A DNA stretch of 64,000 bases from Rhodohalobacter barkolensis (GTDB lineage: Bacteria; Bacteroidota; Rhodothermia; Balneolales; Balneolaceae). The notes below the pieces were generated by a model that saw nothing but the letters and a program-made list of their open reading frames with translations, was not told where the DNA came from and did no database searches. This document shows positions 9,518-18,129 of the stretch, piece by piece. The first letter of the stretch is position 1. Each line of letters starts with the position of its first letter. The DNA is taken from NCBI RefSeq assembly GCF_002834295.1, contig NZ_PISP01000001.1, positions 62,001 to 126,000 on the forward strand, given 5' to 3'. The position numbers and the translations under genes were made by a program.

Positions 9518-9997
9518 CTACGCCCTGTCGGTTCTGACCAAATGCAAGAATCCGCCAATAATGGCAGTCATCAGTGTACTTACTACTGCTAAACTCCAGA
9601 AAACATATCCGGATGCGAATGTTTCAGAAAACATGGTTAGTGCAAAGAAAATGAGATTATGCAGAAATGCCACAGCTAAGAGAATCAAGAATACTTGCCA
9701 AAAAATGAACCTGTTCTCTGATATACGATTTAAATAGCTATGTAGTATAAATACAACTACAGTTTTTGAAAACATGTTAAGTCCCCAAAGGTCTGTAAAT
9801 GCATCCTGGAAAAAAGCCAGTGAGCCGGCTAAAATTAAACTCTCTACTTTACCCTGTTTAGTACAGAGCCAAATGAGGTAGACCAATACGAGATCTGCTT
9901 CGCCATCGAATATCCGCAGGTTCTTAAATAACAGAACCTGTACGGCAACCATACCCAGACCAATAAAGAGATACCGTAATGTATCAGATTTAATCAA
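9518..9997 (-). CDS. mreD: Rod shape-determining protein MreD
   Basis: 159 residues, very hydrophobic, with four to five membrane segments and the ...LVYLIWLCTKQGKVESLILAG... region typical of MreD. MreD is a membrane component of the elongasome that tunes MreC-PBP2 activation. The assignment rests as much on position as on sequence, because MreD is poorly conserved: the gene overlaps mreC by four bases and is followed two bases later by mrdA. Confidence 0.85.
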   Translation of the reverse strand: MIKSDTLRYLFIGLGMVAVQVLLFKNLRIFDGEADLVLVYLIWLCTKQGKVESLILAGSLAFFQDAFTDLWGLNMFSKTVVVFILHSYLNRISENRFIFWQVFLILLAVAFLHNLIFFALTMFSETFASGYVFWSLAVVSTLMTAIIGGFLHLVRTDRA

Positions 9998-10821
9998 AAC
10001 AATTCTTCTTGTTGATTTAGAAGTTCATTGATGGTGGAATCCGGCTCAAAGGTGACGATAAACGCTTCTGAAAGAGTAAATAGATCTGCAAATGCTCTCA
10101 CATAAATAGTTTGAGTTTCTACGCCGCGCCCGGGCTCTACTTCTGTAATTTCACCTATTGGTATACCGGGTGGAAATTGATTACTTGCTCCGGAGGTTTC
10201 CACGATCTGACCAATTTCTACCGGAATAGTTTGAGGTACATATTGTAAAACTAATTCATAATCCGATCGGCCGGACCACGAAACAATTCCATACGCTCGT
10301 GAACTTTGTATTCGGGCACTCACTCTGAAAAGAGAATTCGAATAGGGCAGAACTTGAGAATACTTTCCAGCTGTAAAACTGATGTGGCCAATCAGTCCGT
10401 CTGAATTGATGAGTGGCATACCCTGCTCGGCTCCATCATCAGATCCGGCGTTGATAGTCAGAGAGTTATTCAATCCGGTCAACTCTTTTGCTACAACCTT
10501 TACGGAAATGAGGGGATGCTCACTCTCTTCTCGTAGATTGAGTAGATCCCTTAAAATTCTGTTTTGTTGTTCTACAGAACGGAGACGGCTCAGCTCATCC
10601 TGCATTAAAATATTTTGTCGCTGGAGGTAGGTGTTTGTAGTTAGCGCTTGTCGGTAAATTCGAATATTCGACAGGGGTTGTTCGAGATAGCTTAATACTG
10701 TAATCGATATTTTACGCGCGTTTTGCAGGCCACCGTCATGTCTGCTTACCATCAGACCGATTGCGACAAGCAGAATGATAGCAGTAATGATGTAATCTTT
10801 TGCATCAGCTAAGCGTCGCAT
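9994..10821 (-). CDS. mreC: Cell shape-determining protein MreC
   Basis: 275 residues. One N-terminal membrane helix (about residues 10-26) is followed by a coiled coil (about 60-95, LQRQNILMQDELSRLR) and the beta-rich MreC core with NSLTINAGSDDGAEQGMPLI and GLIGHI. MreC links cytoplasmic MreB to periplasmic PBP2 and activates it. It lies 15 bases after mreB and overlaps mreD. Confidence 0.93.
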   Translation of the reverse strand: MRRLADAKDYIITAIILLVAIGLMVSRHDGGLQNARKISITVLSYLEQPLSNIRIYRQALTTNTYLQRQNILMQDELSRLRSVEQQNRILRDLLNLREESEHPLISVKVVAKELTGLNNSLTINAGSDDGAEQGMPLINSDGLIGHISFTAGKYSQVLPYSNSLFRVSARIQSSRAYGIVSWSGRSDYELVLQYVPQTIPVEIGQIVETSGASNQFPPGIPIGEITEVEPGRGVETQTIYVRAFADLFTLSEAFIVTFEPDSTINELLNQQEELF

Positions 10822-10836
10822 TCAGTTTTGCAGGTA

Positions 10837-11907
10837 TTAAGAAATTACAGTTCGATAGTAGTCAATATCTTCAAGAATGGCTCCTGTACCTCGAACAACA
10901 GCTGTGAGTGGATCTTCAGCGATATGAACAGGCAGATCGGTTGTCTCCATAATCAATTTATCCAGATTCTTGAGCATTGCTCCGCCACCGGTAAGCATAA
11001 TGCCGCGGTCAAGAATATCTGCTGAAAGTTCAGGAGGTGTCTGTTCTAATGATTTAGTAATAGCTTCAACAATTGTGTTTACTGATTCAGAAATCGCTTC
11101 CCGAACATCTTTTGATGTTACCTGCCGGGTTCTGGGAACGCCATTAACAAGATCACGGCCTTTGGTGATCATTTCCAGTTCTTCATCAAGTGGAGCTGCA
11201 GAACCGATTTCACACTTAATATTTTCTGCTGTACGCTCACCAATTAACAGGTTGTGATTTCTTCTAAAGTAGCTGATAATGTCATCGTTCAGCTCATCTC
11301 CACCTAAACGGACAGACTGTGCGTAAACAATCCCAGAAAGTGCAATCACAGCAATTTCTGTAGTACCGCCACCAATGTCTACAATCATATTTCCCACAGG
11401 TTCGTGTACATCCAGACCGATTCCGATTGCAGCTGCCATTGGTTCATCAACCAAATAAACTTCCTTTGCCCCGGCGTGTTCGGCACTGTCGCGAACAGCT
11501 CTTCTTTCTACCTCAGTAATTCCACTGGGAACACAAACAACCATCTGACGAGTGGTAGAGTACCACTTCATTTTAACTTTTTTGATCATACCCCTGATCA
11601 TCTGTTCGGCAACTTCAAAATCTGCAATAACTCCATCTCGCAAAGGACGAACCGTTCGGATATTTCGGTGAGTCTTTTCGTGCATAAGACGTGCTTCATG
11701 TCCTGTTGCCACCGGCTCATTTTGATTATTCAGCGCTACAATGGATGGCTCATTTAAGACAATCCCTTGGTCGCGAGCGTAGATCAGGGTGTTTGCCGTA
11801 CCAAGGTCAATTGCAATATCCGTATACAGAAAGTCAAAAAGTCCTTTCTTGGTTTGATTTTTGGAATCTTTAGATTTTGTCTTTGTAGGGGTATAGGTAT
11901 CCGACAT
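10837..11907 (-). CDS. mreB: Rod shape-determining protein MreB (bacterial actin)
   Basis: 356 residues. The actin/Hsp70 nucleotide motifs are present: DIAIDLGTANTLIY (phosphate 1), MIVDIGGGTTEIAVIAL (phosphate 2) and ILDRGIMLTGGGAML (adenosine). An N-terminal basic extension of about 25 residues (TPTKTKSKDSKNQTKKG) precedes the usual start and could include a membrane-binding stretch; a later start at a non-ATG codon is possible but the ATG here is well placed. It forms filaments that guide side-wall synthesis. First gene of the elongasome operon; about 100 bases separate it from the end of purH. Confidence 0.96.
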   Translation of the reverse strand: MSDTYTPTKTKSKDSKNQTKKGLFDFLYTDIAIDLGTANTLIYARDQGIVLNEPSIVALNNQNEPVATGHEARLMHEKTHRNIRTVRPLRDGVIADFEVAEQMIRGMIKKVKMKWYSTTRQMVVCVPSGITEVERRAVRDSAEHAGAKEVYLVDEPMAAAIGIGLDVHEPVGNMIVDIGGGTTEIAVIALSGIVYAQSVRLGGDELNDDIISYFRRNHNLLIGERTAENIKCEIGSAAPLDEELEMITKGRDLVNGVPRTRQVTSKDVREAISESVNTIVEAITKSLEQTPPELSADILDRGIMLTGGGAMLKNLDKLIMETTDLPVHIAEDPLTAVVRGTGAILEDIDYYRTVIS

Positions 11908-12010
11908 CGAAATGCTTGGCTTTTCGGTTAAATTTTAGGGCAACGAATAAAAATACGATTTTGAAGCTCTATTTGCGAATTCAACTTTATAAGATTTTAA
12001 TATTTCTTTA

Positions 12011-13585
12011 TCAATGCTTAAAGTGCCGTTTTCCGGTAAAAATCATGGACATGTTATTTTCATTTGCAGCTTGAATCACCTCTTCGTCACGAATACTTCC
12101 TCCGGGCTGAATCACTGCAGTTGCACCTGCTTTGGCAGCAGCTTCAACTCCATCAGCAAATGGGAAAAATGCATCCGATGCAATCACAGATTCTTCGAGG
12201 TTCAAACCCTCTTTTTGGGCTTTATCAACCGCAATTTCAGAGCTGTCGACCCGGCTGGTCTGACCTGTTCCTATCCCCAAAGTTTTCCGGTTTTTAGCGT
12301 AAACAATTGCGTTTGATTTTACGTGCTTCACAACTTTCCAGGCGAACAGCATATCTGCAAGTTCCTTGTCAGATGGATTACGCTCAGTTACCGATTTCAG
12401 GTCGTCTGTCTGTATAGTTTCGTAATCCGGTTGTTGTACCAATGCTCCGCCAAACAGTGATCTGAAAGTTAACTCGGTGTTAGAAGACGGAAACTGAAGA
12501 ATCTCCACTAATCTTCGATTTTTTTTCTGAGCCAAAAGATCTTTAGCATCCTCATCAAACGAGGGGGCAAGGATAATTTCTGTGAATATTTCGTCAATTG
12601 CTTTCGCAGTTTCCAGATCAATTGACCGGTTAGCGATCACAATTCCACCAAAAGGCGACATCTTATCTGTTTCAAAGGCCTTTCGATATGCATTGGAGAG
12701 GTTCTCATCCGAAGCAACTCCGCAAGGTACCGTATGTTTAAAAATGGCAATGGTCGGATCATCATGCTGAAAGTCCGACATCAGATTTAATGCACTGTCA
12801 ATATCAAGATAATTGTTGTAACTCAGTTCCTTTCCGTGAAAACAATTAATGAACTTATTTTGCTCACCGTAAATGGCAGCTTGCTGATGCGGGTTTTCGC
12901 CATATCTCAAATCTGATGATTTATGAAGACTCACATTGAGCTGATCCGGAAGGTTCAATTCATCAATCTCAGTAAAATATTTAGAAATTGCAGTATCATA
13001 ATCAGCTGTGTGTTCAAATGCTTTTCTTGCAAGCTGTCGGCGTGTTTTAAAAGATATTCCCTGATCAGATTCCAGTTCATCTGAAAATGTACTGTATTGA
13101 TCCGGATGGGTTAAAATGCAAACATGCGCAAAATTCTTAGCTGCAGCTCTTACCATCGTAGGCCCGCCAATATCAATATTTTCAGTAGCTGTTGCCGGAG
13201 TGATATTCTCTTTACTGATTGCTTCTTTGAAGGGGTAGAGGTTTACTACAACGAGCTCAATGGGGTCGATGTCTAATTTTTGAAGTTCTTCATTGTCAGG
13301 ATCATGACTTGTTCTGGCAAGAATACCGCCATGAATTTTTGGATGCAGAGTTTTCACCCGGCCATCAAGACACTCTGGAAAGTTGGTGATTTCACTCACA
13401 TCTTTAACCGGAATACCGGCATCCCTTATTACTTTTGCGGTGCCACCTGTACTTATAATTTCAACTCCATTTGCATGTAGGGAATTTGCTAAATCGGTAA
13501 TGCCCTGCTTATTTGAAACTGAGAGCAGTGCGCGCTTAATTTTAAGAGGTGTTGTCGGGAGATTGGAGAGGGGTTTGAGTGCCAC
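12011..13585 (-). CDS. purH: Bifunctional AICAR transformylase / IMP cyclohydrolase
   Basis: 524 residues, normal length. The N-terminal MGS-like IMP cyclohydrolase domain (about 15-150) contains LLSVSNKQGI, ISTGGTAKVI, LDGRVKTLHPKIHGGIL and VVNLYPF. The C-terminal transformylase domain includes LRYGENPHQ, KHTVPCG and SDAFFPFADGVEAA. It catalyses the last two steps of de novo purine synthesis, giving IMP. It starts 13 bases after purN, with which it forms a pair. Confidence 0.97.
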   Translation of the reverse strand: MALKPLSNLPTTPLKIKRALLSVSNKQGITDLANSLHANGVEIISTGGTAKVIRDAGIPVKDVSEITNFPECLDGRVKTLHPKIHGGILARTSHDPDNEELQKLDIDPIELVVVNLYPFKEAISKENITPATATENIDIGGPTMVRAAAKNFAHVCILTHPDQYSTFSDELESDQGISFKTRRQLARKAFEHTADYDTAISKYFTEIDELNLPDQLNVSLHKSSDLRYGENPHQQAAIYGEQNKFINCFHGKELSYNNYLDIDSALNLMSDFQHDDPTIAIFKHTVPCGVASDENLSNAYRKAFETDKMSPFGGIVIANRSIDLETAKAIDEIFTEIILAPSFDEDAKDLLAQKKNRRLVEILQFPSSNTELTFRSLFGGALVQQPDYETIQTDDLKSVTERNPSDKELADMLFAWKVVKHVKSNAIVYAKNRKTLGIGTGQTSRVDSSEIAVDKAQKEGLNLEESVIASDAFFPFADGVEAAAKAGATAVIQPGGSIRDEEVIQAANENNMSMIFTGKRHFKH

Positions 13586-13598
13586 GTTGGATTTGATT

Positions 13599-14174
13599 TC
13601 AGTTAGAGTTTAAAATTTCAGCAATTACTTTGGGAAGAAGTTTGTGTTCTTCTTTTAAAACTTTTCGGGCCAGGCTTTCGGGAGTATCATCGGGAGAAAC
13701 GGGTACTTTTTTTTGTTCAATGATATCTCCCTGATCATAAAATTCATTCACAAAATGAACGGTGCATCCGGATTCTTTTTCACTGGCATCTACAACTGCC
13801 TTGTGCACATTTAATCCATAAAACCCTTTTCCTCCATATTTAGGCAGAAGGGAGGGGTGTATATTGATTATCTGGTTGGGATACTTTTCTGTGATCGCTA
13901 CAGGGATTTTCTTTAAATATCCGGCGAGTATGATAAGATCAGGTTTCCACTCGTCCAATTTATGAATCAACTGTTCAGTATAACTTGATTGAGTGTCATA
14001 CTTAATTGTGTATACCGGAATGGATTCAGAATTTGCTCTTTCAATAGCGCCAATACCCGGTCGATCGGTTATGAGTCCGGCAATCCCGGCATCAAGAGTG
14101 CCCTCCTTAATTGAATCTATGATTGCCTGAAAATTGCTTCCTGATCCGGATGCGAATACGACGAGATTTTTCAA
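13599..14174 (-). CDS. purN: Phosphoribosylglycinamide formyltransferase
   Basis: 191 residues. VFASGSGSNFQAIID opens the formyltransferase fold; the catalytic Asn-His pair is in INIHPSLLPKYGG, and TVHFVNEFYDQGDII supplies the conserved Asp region. The enzyme formylates glycinamide ribonucleotide with 10-formyl-THF in purine synthesis. Linked with purH downstream; 76 bases separate it from the permease gene upstream. Confidence 0.95.
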   Translation of the reverse strand: MKNLVVFASGSGSNFQAIIDSIKEGTLDAGIAGLITDRPGIGAIERANSESIPVYTIKYDTQSSYTEQLIHKLDEWKPDLIILAGYLKKIPVAITEKYPNQIINIHPSLLPKYGGKGFYGLNVHKAVVDASEKESGCTVHFVNEFYDQGDIIEQKKVPVSPDDTPESLARKVLKEEHKLLPKVIAEILNSN

Positions 14175-14250
14175 CTCTGAAGGATTATCTGTGGACAGTT
14201 CGGGAAGAAGATAGGCAAAGATGGTAGATTAATCATCTCATTATTTGAGG

Positions 14251-15360
14251 TTACTCCTGAAGTTGATCCTGAACTTTAGGTTTTTCTACGGCTTCTCTGT
14301 TCAGACGGAAGATATGGTAATTATTAAAGCTCCAGATTACCTGATTGATGGTTATTTTTATAATTGTCGCGATCGGAATAGCGATTAACATTCCCAAAAT
14401 TCCGGCTGTTTGAGCACCAATCATAATAATGAATAGTATAGCTACCGGGTGCATATCTGCAGACTTAGAGAAAATGAGAGGTTGCAGAACAACATTGTCT
14501 AATATCTGCGCAAAAAGCACGGCAAAAATACTGGGAAGAACAAGTGAAAAATCACCGGTTTCAATAATTGAAATGATAATTGAGAGCACGTAACCGATCA
14601 GTGGACCGAAATAGGGGATAGAATTGGATATACCGATGGCAATACCAACGGATGCGGCGTTATTCAAGCCTGCAAAGGATAAAGCCAGCCAGGATGCAAT
14701 CCCTACCAAAGTACACTGCAAAACGACGCTTCTGAAATAGTATCCCAATCGGGTTTCAATTTTATCGATCAGAGTTAGAATTGATTCGAAATACTTATTG
14801 GGAACCAGTTCAAGCAGATCACGGCGAATCTTAAATCCATCTTTCAGAAAGAAAAATGTTGCAAATGGAATGATTAAAAATGCGGCAAAGAGATTCGTGA
14901 AAATACCTATGAGATCACTTAAAATATCTGAAAAGCGTCCGATGTTGAAGAAATCTTCAGCCAATATTTCAATATTTTCTCTTAAATAACCGGGAGGGAT
15001 AAAATCCAGATATTCGCGCAGTTGCATTTCGATCTGATTTGCAATAAAGATCATGTTATCCATTGTAAGCTGTCGGGCAAGCCCTGCCATTTGATTTGCA
15101 ACAATTGGAATAACACTTGTGGAAATCCAGACCAAGAGTAAAATAACGGAGGAGAGTGTTACCGTAATGGCTAACGTTCGATTCATCCCCGATGCCTGCA
15201 TACGATTTACAATCGGGTCGAGCATGTAACTGAGCAGCATTGCAATGATCGCATATGCCACAAGGTTAATGAAATTAAAAATGATGAGTGCAACAACAGC
15301 CAATGCTGCGAGTCCCACAATAGATTTGAAGATATTTTCGAATGTCAGATTTTTAAACAT
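14251..15360 (-). CDS. AI-2E/PerM-family permease
   Basis: 369 residues with about eight membrane helices and the family pattern: an N-terminal hydrophobic pair, a soluble amphipathic loop (residues 85-135), then FATFFFLKDGFKIRRDLLELVPN, GLNNAASVGIAIGISNSIPYFGPLIG and LQPLIFSKSADMHPVAILF. Members have been assigned to autoinducer export or sodium/proton antiport, but the substrate is not predictable from sequence. It overlaps recX by eight bases. Confidence 0.88.
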   Translation of the reverse strand: MFKNLTFENIFKSIVGLAALAVVALIIFNFINLVAYAIIAMLLSYMLDPIVNRMQASGMNRTLAITVTLSSVILLLVWISTSVIPIVANQMAGLARQLTMDNMIFIANQIEMQLREYLDFIPPGYLRENIEILAEDFFNIGRFSDILSDLIGIFTNLFAAFLIIPFATFFFLKDGFKIRRDLLELVPNKYFESILTLIDKIETRLGYYFRSVVLQCTLVGIASWLALSFAGLNNAASVGIAIGISNSIPYFGPLIGYVLSIIISIIETGDFSLVLPSIFAVLFAQILDNVVLQPLIFSKSADMHPVAILFIIMIGAQTAGILGMLIAIPIATIIKITINQVIWSFNNYHIFRLNREAVEKPKVQDQLQE

Positions 15361-16051
15361 CGAAATCGTTTTTAATCCTATCGATCGCTTTTTTTATAAA
15401 TGAGCCGGTAAAGCCTTTGCCTGCAAGATAGCGATACATTTTTTGTTTTCTTTTAAAAGGGTCAGACTCACGCAAAAAGTGCCGTTTTCTTTTGATGAGT
15501 AAATCTACACAAATCTGCTGTTGGTCCAAATCGTTAGTTATGCTTTGAACAGCTTTTTCAGCAATATTTTTACTGATTCCTTTTTTTCTGAGGGCACTTT
15601 TAATTTTAATTGGCCCCCACTGCTTGAAATCCGCCTTGTCGGAGGCAAATTTTTTCGCAAAAGATTCATCATTCAGCAGACCTTTTTGATCCAGCTCATC
15701 TATTACATCATCGATTATATCTTTGGGGTAGCCTTTTTTTAGTCCCTTCTGCTTAAGCTCGAATGAACCGTGATCTCTGCGGCTGAGGTAATAGTAGAAT
15801 GTATCCTTAATTTTCTGATACTCTTCTGATTGGGTTATCTGATCAAATAAAAAAGGCGTTAGTTCAACGCCTTTTTTTAGTGAATGGTCAATAAGTGTTT
15901 GAGAAGAAACGCCAACCAGGAATGTATCCTCATGAAAAAGCGAAAAGCGATCTTTCCGCTTTTTTTGAGGAGAGATGGAGGTGATTTTCAGAGGAAGTTT
16001 TTCTGAAATATCCGGTTTATCATATCTGTTTTTGTCCCGGTTATTCTTCAT
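15353..16051 (-). CDS. recX: RecA regulatory protein RecX
   Basis: 232 residues, somewhat longer than the usual 150-210 because of a basic N-terminal extension. The RecX three-helix repeats are visible: YYYLSRRDHGSFELKQKGLKKGYPKDIIDDVIDELDQKGLLNDESFAKKFASDKADFKQWGPIKI, split here as SRRDHGSFELKQKG, LDQKGLLNDESFAKKF and WGPIKIKSALRKKGI. RecX binds RecA filaments and limits their growth. The gene starts three bases after recA. It carries a terminator-like hairpin within its own coding sequence (see 15849-15878). Confidence 0.9.
   Translation of the reverse strand: MKNNRDKNRYDKPDISEKLPLKITSISPQKKRKDRFSLFHEDTFLVGVSSQTLIDHSLKKGVELTPFLFDQITQSEEYQKIKDTFYYYLSRRDHGSFELKQKGLKKGYPKDIIDDVIDELDQKGLLNDESFAKKFASDKADFKQWGPIKIKSALRKKGISKNIAEKAVQSITNDLDQQQICVDLLIKRKRHFLRESDPFKRKQKMYRYLAGKGFTGSFIKKAIDRIKNDFDV
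15849..15878. terminator. Terminator-like hairpin inside recX coding sequence
   Basis: AAAAAAGGCGTT and AACGCCTTTTTT form a perfect 12-bp stem with a five-base loop, with a T-run on either strand, so the minus-strand (recX-sense) transcript would present GGCGTT-loop-AACGCC followed by six U. It lies about 180 bases into recX and encodes part of SLKKGVELTPFLF. recA and recX are only three bases apart, which leaves no room for an intergenic attenuator. It may cut down expression of recX and the permease relative to recA. The structure is seen directly; activity is inferred. Confidence 0.55.
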
Positions 16052-16054
16052 CGA

Positions 16055-17107
16055 TTACTTTTTACCCGCTTCAGCGGTCTTTTTCTCTTTGGGTTCCTCT
16101 TCGGTCGGATTTTCATCCGGCATTAGTTTTTTGCGAACAATCTGTTCAATCTTGTTTGCAAGCTCTTCGTCCTCTTCGAGAAACTGTATGGCCGCATCGG
16201 TTCCCTGACCAATTGGTTCTCCGTCGTATCGGTACCAGCTTCCGCGTTTTTCAATAATATCATACTCCACGGCGAGGTCGAGAACTTCGTTAATTCGGGA
16301 TATTCCCTGTCCATACAGAATATTAAACTCAACCACTTTAAATGGCGGGGCAACTTTGTTCTTCACAATCTTGGCTTTGGTTCGGTTTCCCAATACTTCG
16401 TCCCCTTTCTTGATCGACCCGATTCTACGAATATCGATCCGAACAGAAGAGTAAAATTTCAAGGCTCGACCACCGGTTGTGGTTTCTGGATTACCGAACA
16501 TCACACCAATTTTTTCACGAACCTGGTTGATAAATACACATGCTGTTCGGGTTTTGCTTACAACACCGGTAATTTTTCGGAGTGCCTGCGACATCAATCT
16601 TGCCTGGAGACCCATATGTGAATCTCCCATTTCTCCTTCAAGTTCAGCGCGCGGTACAAGTGCGGCAACGGAGTCAACAACGATCACGTCCAAAGCTCCG
16701 GAGCGAATCAGTGTTTCGGTAATTTCCAGTGCTTGTTCGCCACTGTCCGGCTGAGATACGAGTAATTCGTCCGTATTTATTCCAAGATTCCGGGCGTATT
16801 TGGGATCAAACGCATGTTCCGCATCAATAAACGCAGCATAACCGCCTTTTTTCTGAGCCTGTGCGATAATTTGAAGTGCCAATGTTGTTTTACCACTCGC
16901 TTCAGGACCGTAAATTTCTGTGACTCTCCCTCGTGGAATTCCGCTCACGCCGAGCGCATAATCAACCATGATGGAGCCGGTGGAAATCGCATCCACTTCG
17001 TTGTAGGGATTGTCTCCCAGGCGCATCACAGTGCCTTTACCATGCTGCTTTTCTATCTGTCCGATTGCTATATCAATTGCTTTTGCCTTGTCGTTTTCTT
17101 TTGCCAT
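16055..17107 (-). CDS. recA: Recombinase RecA
   Basis: 350 residues, normal length. Walker A is GPEASGKTT (residues 67-75), Walker [16 protein letters not shown], with the L1/L2 DNA-binding loops around [17 protein letters not shown] and [22 protein letters not shown]. An acidic/lysine-rich C-terminal tail ([20 protein letters not shown]) follows. It catalyses strand exchange and, where present, LexA co-cleavage. It is first in a recA-recX-permease run and has its own 180-base upstream region. Confidence 0.98.
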   Translation of the reverse strand: MAKENDKAKAIDIAIGQIEKQHGKGTVMRLGDNPYNEVDAISTGSIMVDYALGVSGIPRGRVTEIYGPEASGKTTLALQIIAQAQKKGGYAAFIDAEHAFDPKYARNLGINTDELLVSQPDSGEQALEITETLIRSGALDVIVVDSVAALVPRAELEGEMGDSHMGLQARLMSQALRKITGVVSKTRTACVFINQVREKIGVMFGNPETTTGGRALKFYSSVRIDIRRIGSIKKGDEVLGNRTKAKIVKNKVAPPFKVVEFNILYGQGISRINEVLDLAVEYDIIEKRGSWYRYDGEPIGQGTDAAIQFLEEDEELANKIEQIVRKKLMPDENPTEEEPKEKKTAEAGKK

Positions 17108-17137
17108 GGTAATCTAATTATAGGTTGTTTAATTAAT

Positions 17138-17190
17138 TCTGATACAATCTAAGAAAATCCGGTGTCAACATATTGTCATCCTGTATCAGA
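17138..17190 (-). promoter_or_regulatory. Candidate recA promoter with flanking inverted repeat
   Basis: On the minus strand TTGACA (17168-17163) is followed after 17 bases by GTATCA, a plausible but weak -35/-10 pair. TCTGATACA (17138-17146) and TGTATCAGA (17182-17190) form a perfect nine-base inverted repeat that brackets this promoter and would be positioned to act as operators. A third related GATACA lies near 17222. No classical E. coli or Bacillus LexA box is evident. Binding is inferred only from symmetry and position. Confidence 0.35.
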
Positions 17191-17289
17191 AAGAATTCAG
17201 TATATGTTCGATTTATATGTATGATACAAATTCGACAGGTTCCTTACAGAAATATTTTAATTTTTTTTCGAAAGCCCGTAATCAGGGGC

Positions 17290-18129
17290 TCAGACTTTAT
17301 TTAAAATAAACCGTTTGGGTAATGAGTAATCGAGCGCACCAATGCCGAAAAGTGCATAGTCGTACCTTGCAGGGTCTTTCGGATTGAGGACGGATAACGT
17401 TTCAGTAAGTTCATGTACAGTTTTCCAGTCATCGGTTCTGCGAGCGATCAGTCCGTACTTCCTTGCCTGTCGGGCCACATGTACATCAAAGGGAATTAAC
17501 AGTTCGGAGGGTTCCATAAAGTTCCAGATTCCTAAATCAACCGGACTGTTTTTCCGAATAGTCCATCGAAGATACATGTAGAGACGTTTACAGGTACTGC
17601 CTTTTTCGGGATTTGATACATGCTTTCGGGTTCGTTCAGCAAAGTCACTGCTCATGGAAAAAAACTCTTCATGAAAAATGGCTAAAAAGGGTCTCTGCTG
17701 TTCACTGCCTAATGCTCTGCACTTTTCCCAGAACGACTCAAAATCATAGTAATCTGTGTAGATTTGTTGGAGTGCCAGAATCAAACCGTGAATATCGATT
17801 GGTTTGAAGGTGCGATGTTTAAAACCTTTAAGTACTTCAAAATCTTTTTGGGTGTAACTTCTCACAAATTCATATGGATGGTAGTTCATCCGTTTTAGCA
17901 GGTCATCGACCTTTGCCACAACGATATCCCGCCTGCCCCAGGCCATTGTTGCAGCCAAAAATCCGGCAACCTCAATATCCTTTTTTTCTGAAAACATGTG
18001 CATAAACTGAACGGGATCATACCGGATGTAATCCGCTTGTTCTACTTCATCATTGATTTTGTCGAGTAGGGGTTTGAGCTCCATTAAAGCTTTACGTGAC
18101 CTTTTTCGAAGTGGAGGACGAATATTCAT
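17290..18129 (-). CDS. TIGR02757 family protein (DUF2400)
   Basis: 279 residues, no signal peptide. The recognisable features are ADYIRYDPVQFMHMFSEKKDIEVAGFLAA, MAWGRRDIVVAKVDDLL, and KRLYMYLRWTIRKN followed by LIPFDVHVARQARKYGLI and DPARYDYALFGIGAL, which match the Bacteroidota family TIGR02757. Its helical layout suggests a relation to helix-hairpin-helix DNA glycosylases, consistent with its four-base overlap with mutY, but no catalytic role has been established from the sequence. The start ATG is unambiguous. Confidence 0.8.
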   Translation of the reverse strand: MNIRPPLRKRSRKALMELKPLLDKINDEVEQADYIRYDPVQFMHMFSEKKDIEVAGFLAATMAWGRRDIVVAKVDDLLKRMNYHPYEFVRSYTQKDFEVLKGFKHRTFKPIDIHGLILALQQIYTDYYDFESFWEKCRALGSEQQRPFLAIFHEEFFSMSSDFAERTRKHVSNPEKGSTCKRLYMYLRWTIRKNSPVDLGIWNFMEPSELLIPFDVHVARQARKYGLIARRTDDWKTVHELTETLSVLNPKDPARYDYALFGIGALDYSLPKRFILNKV

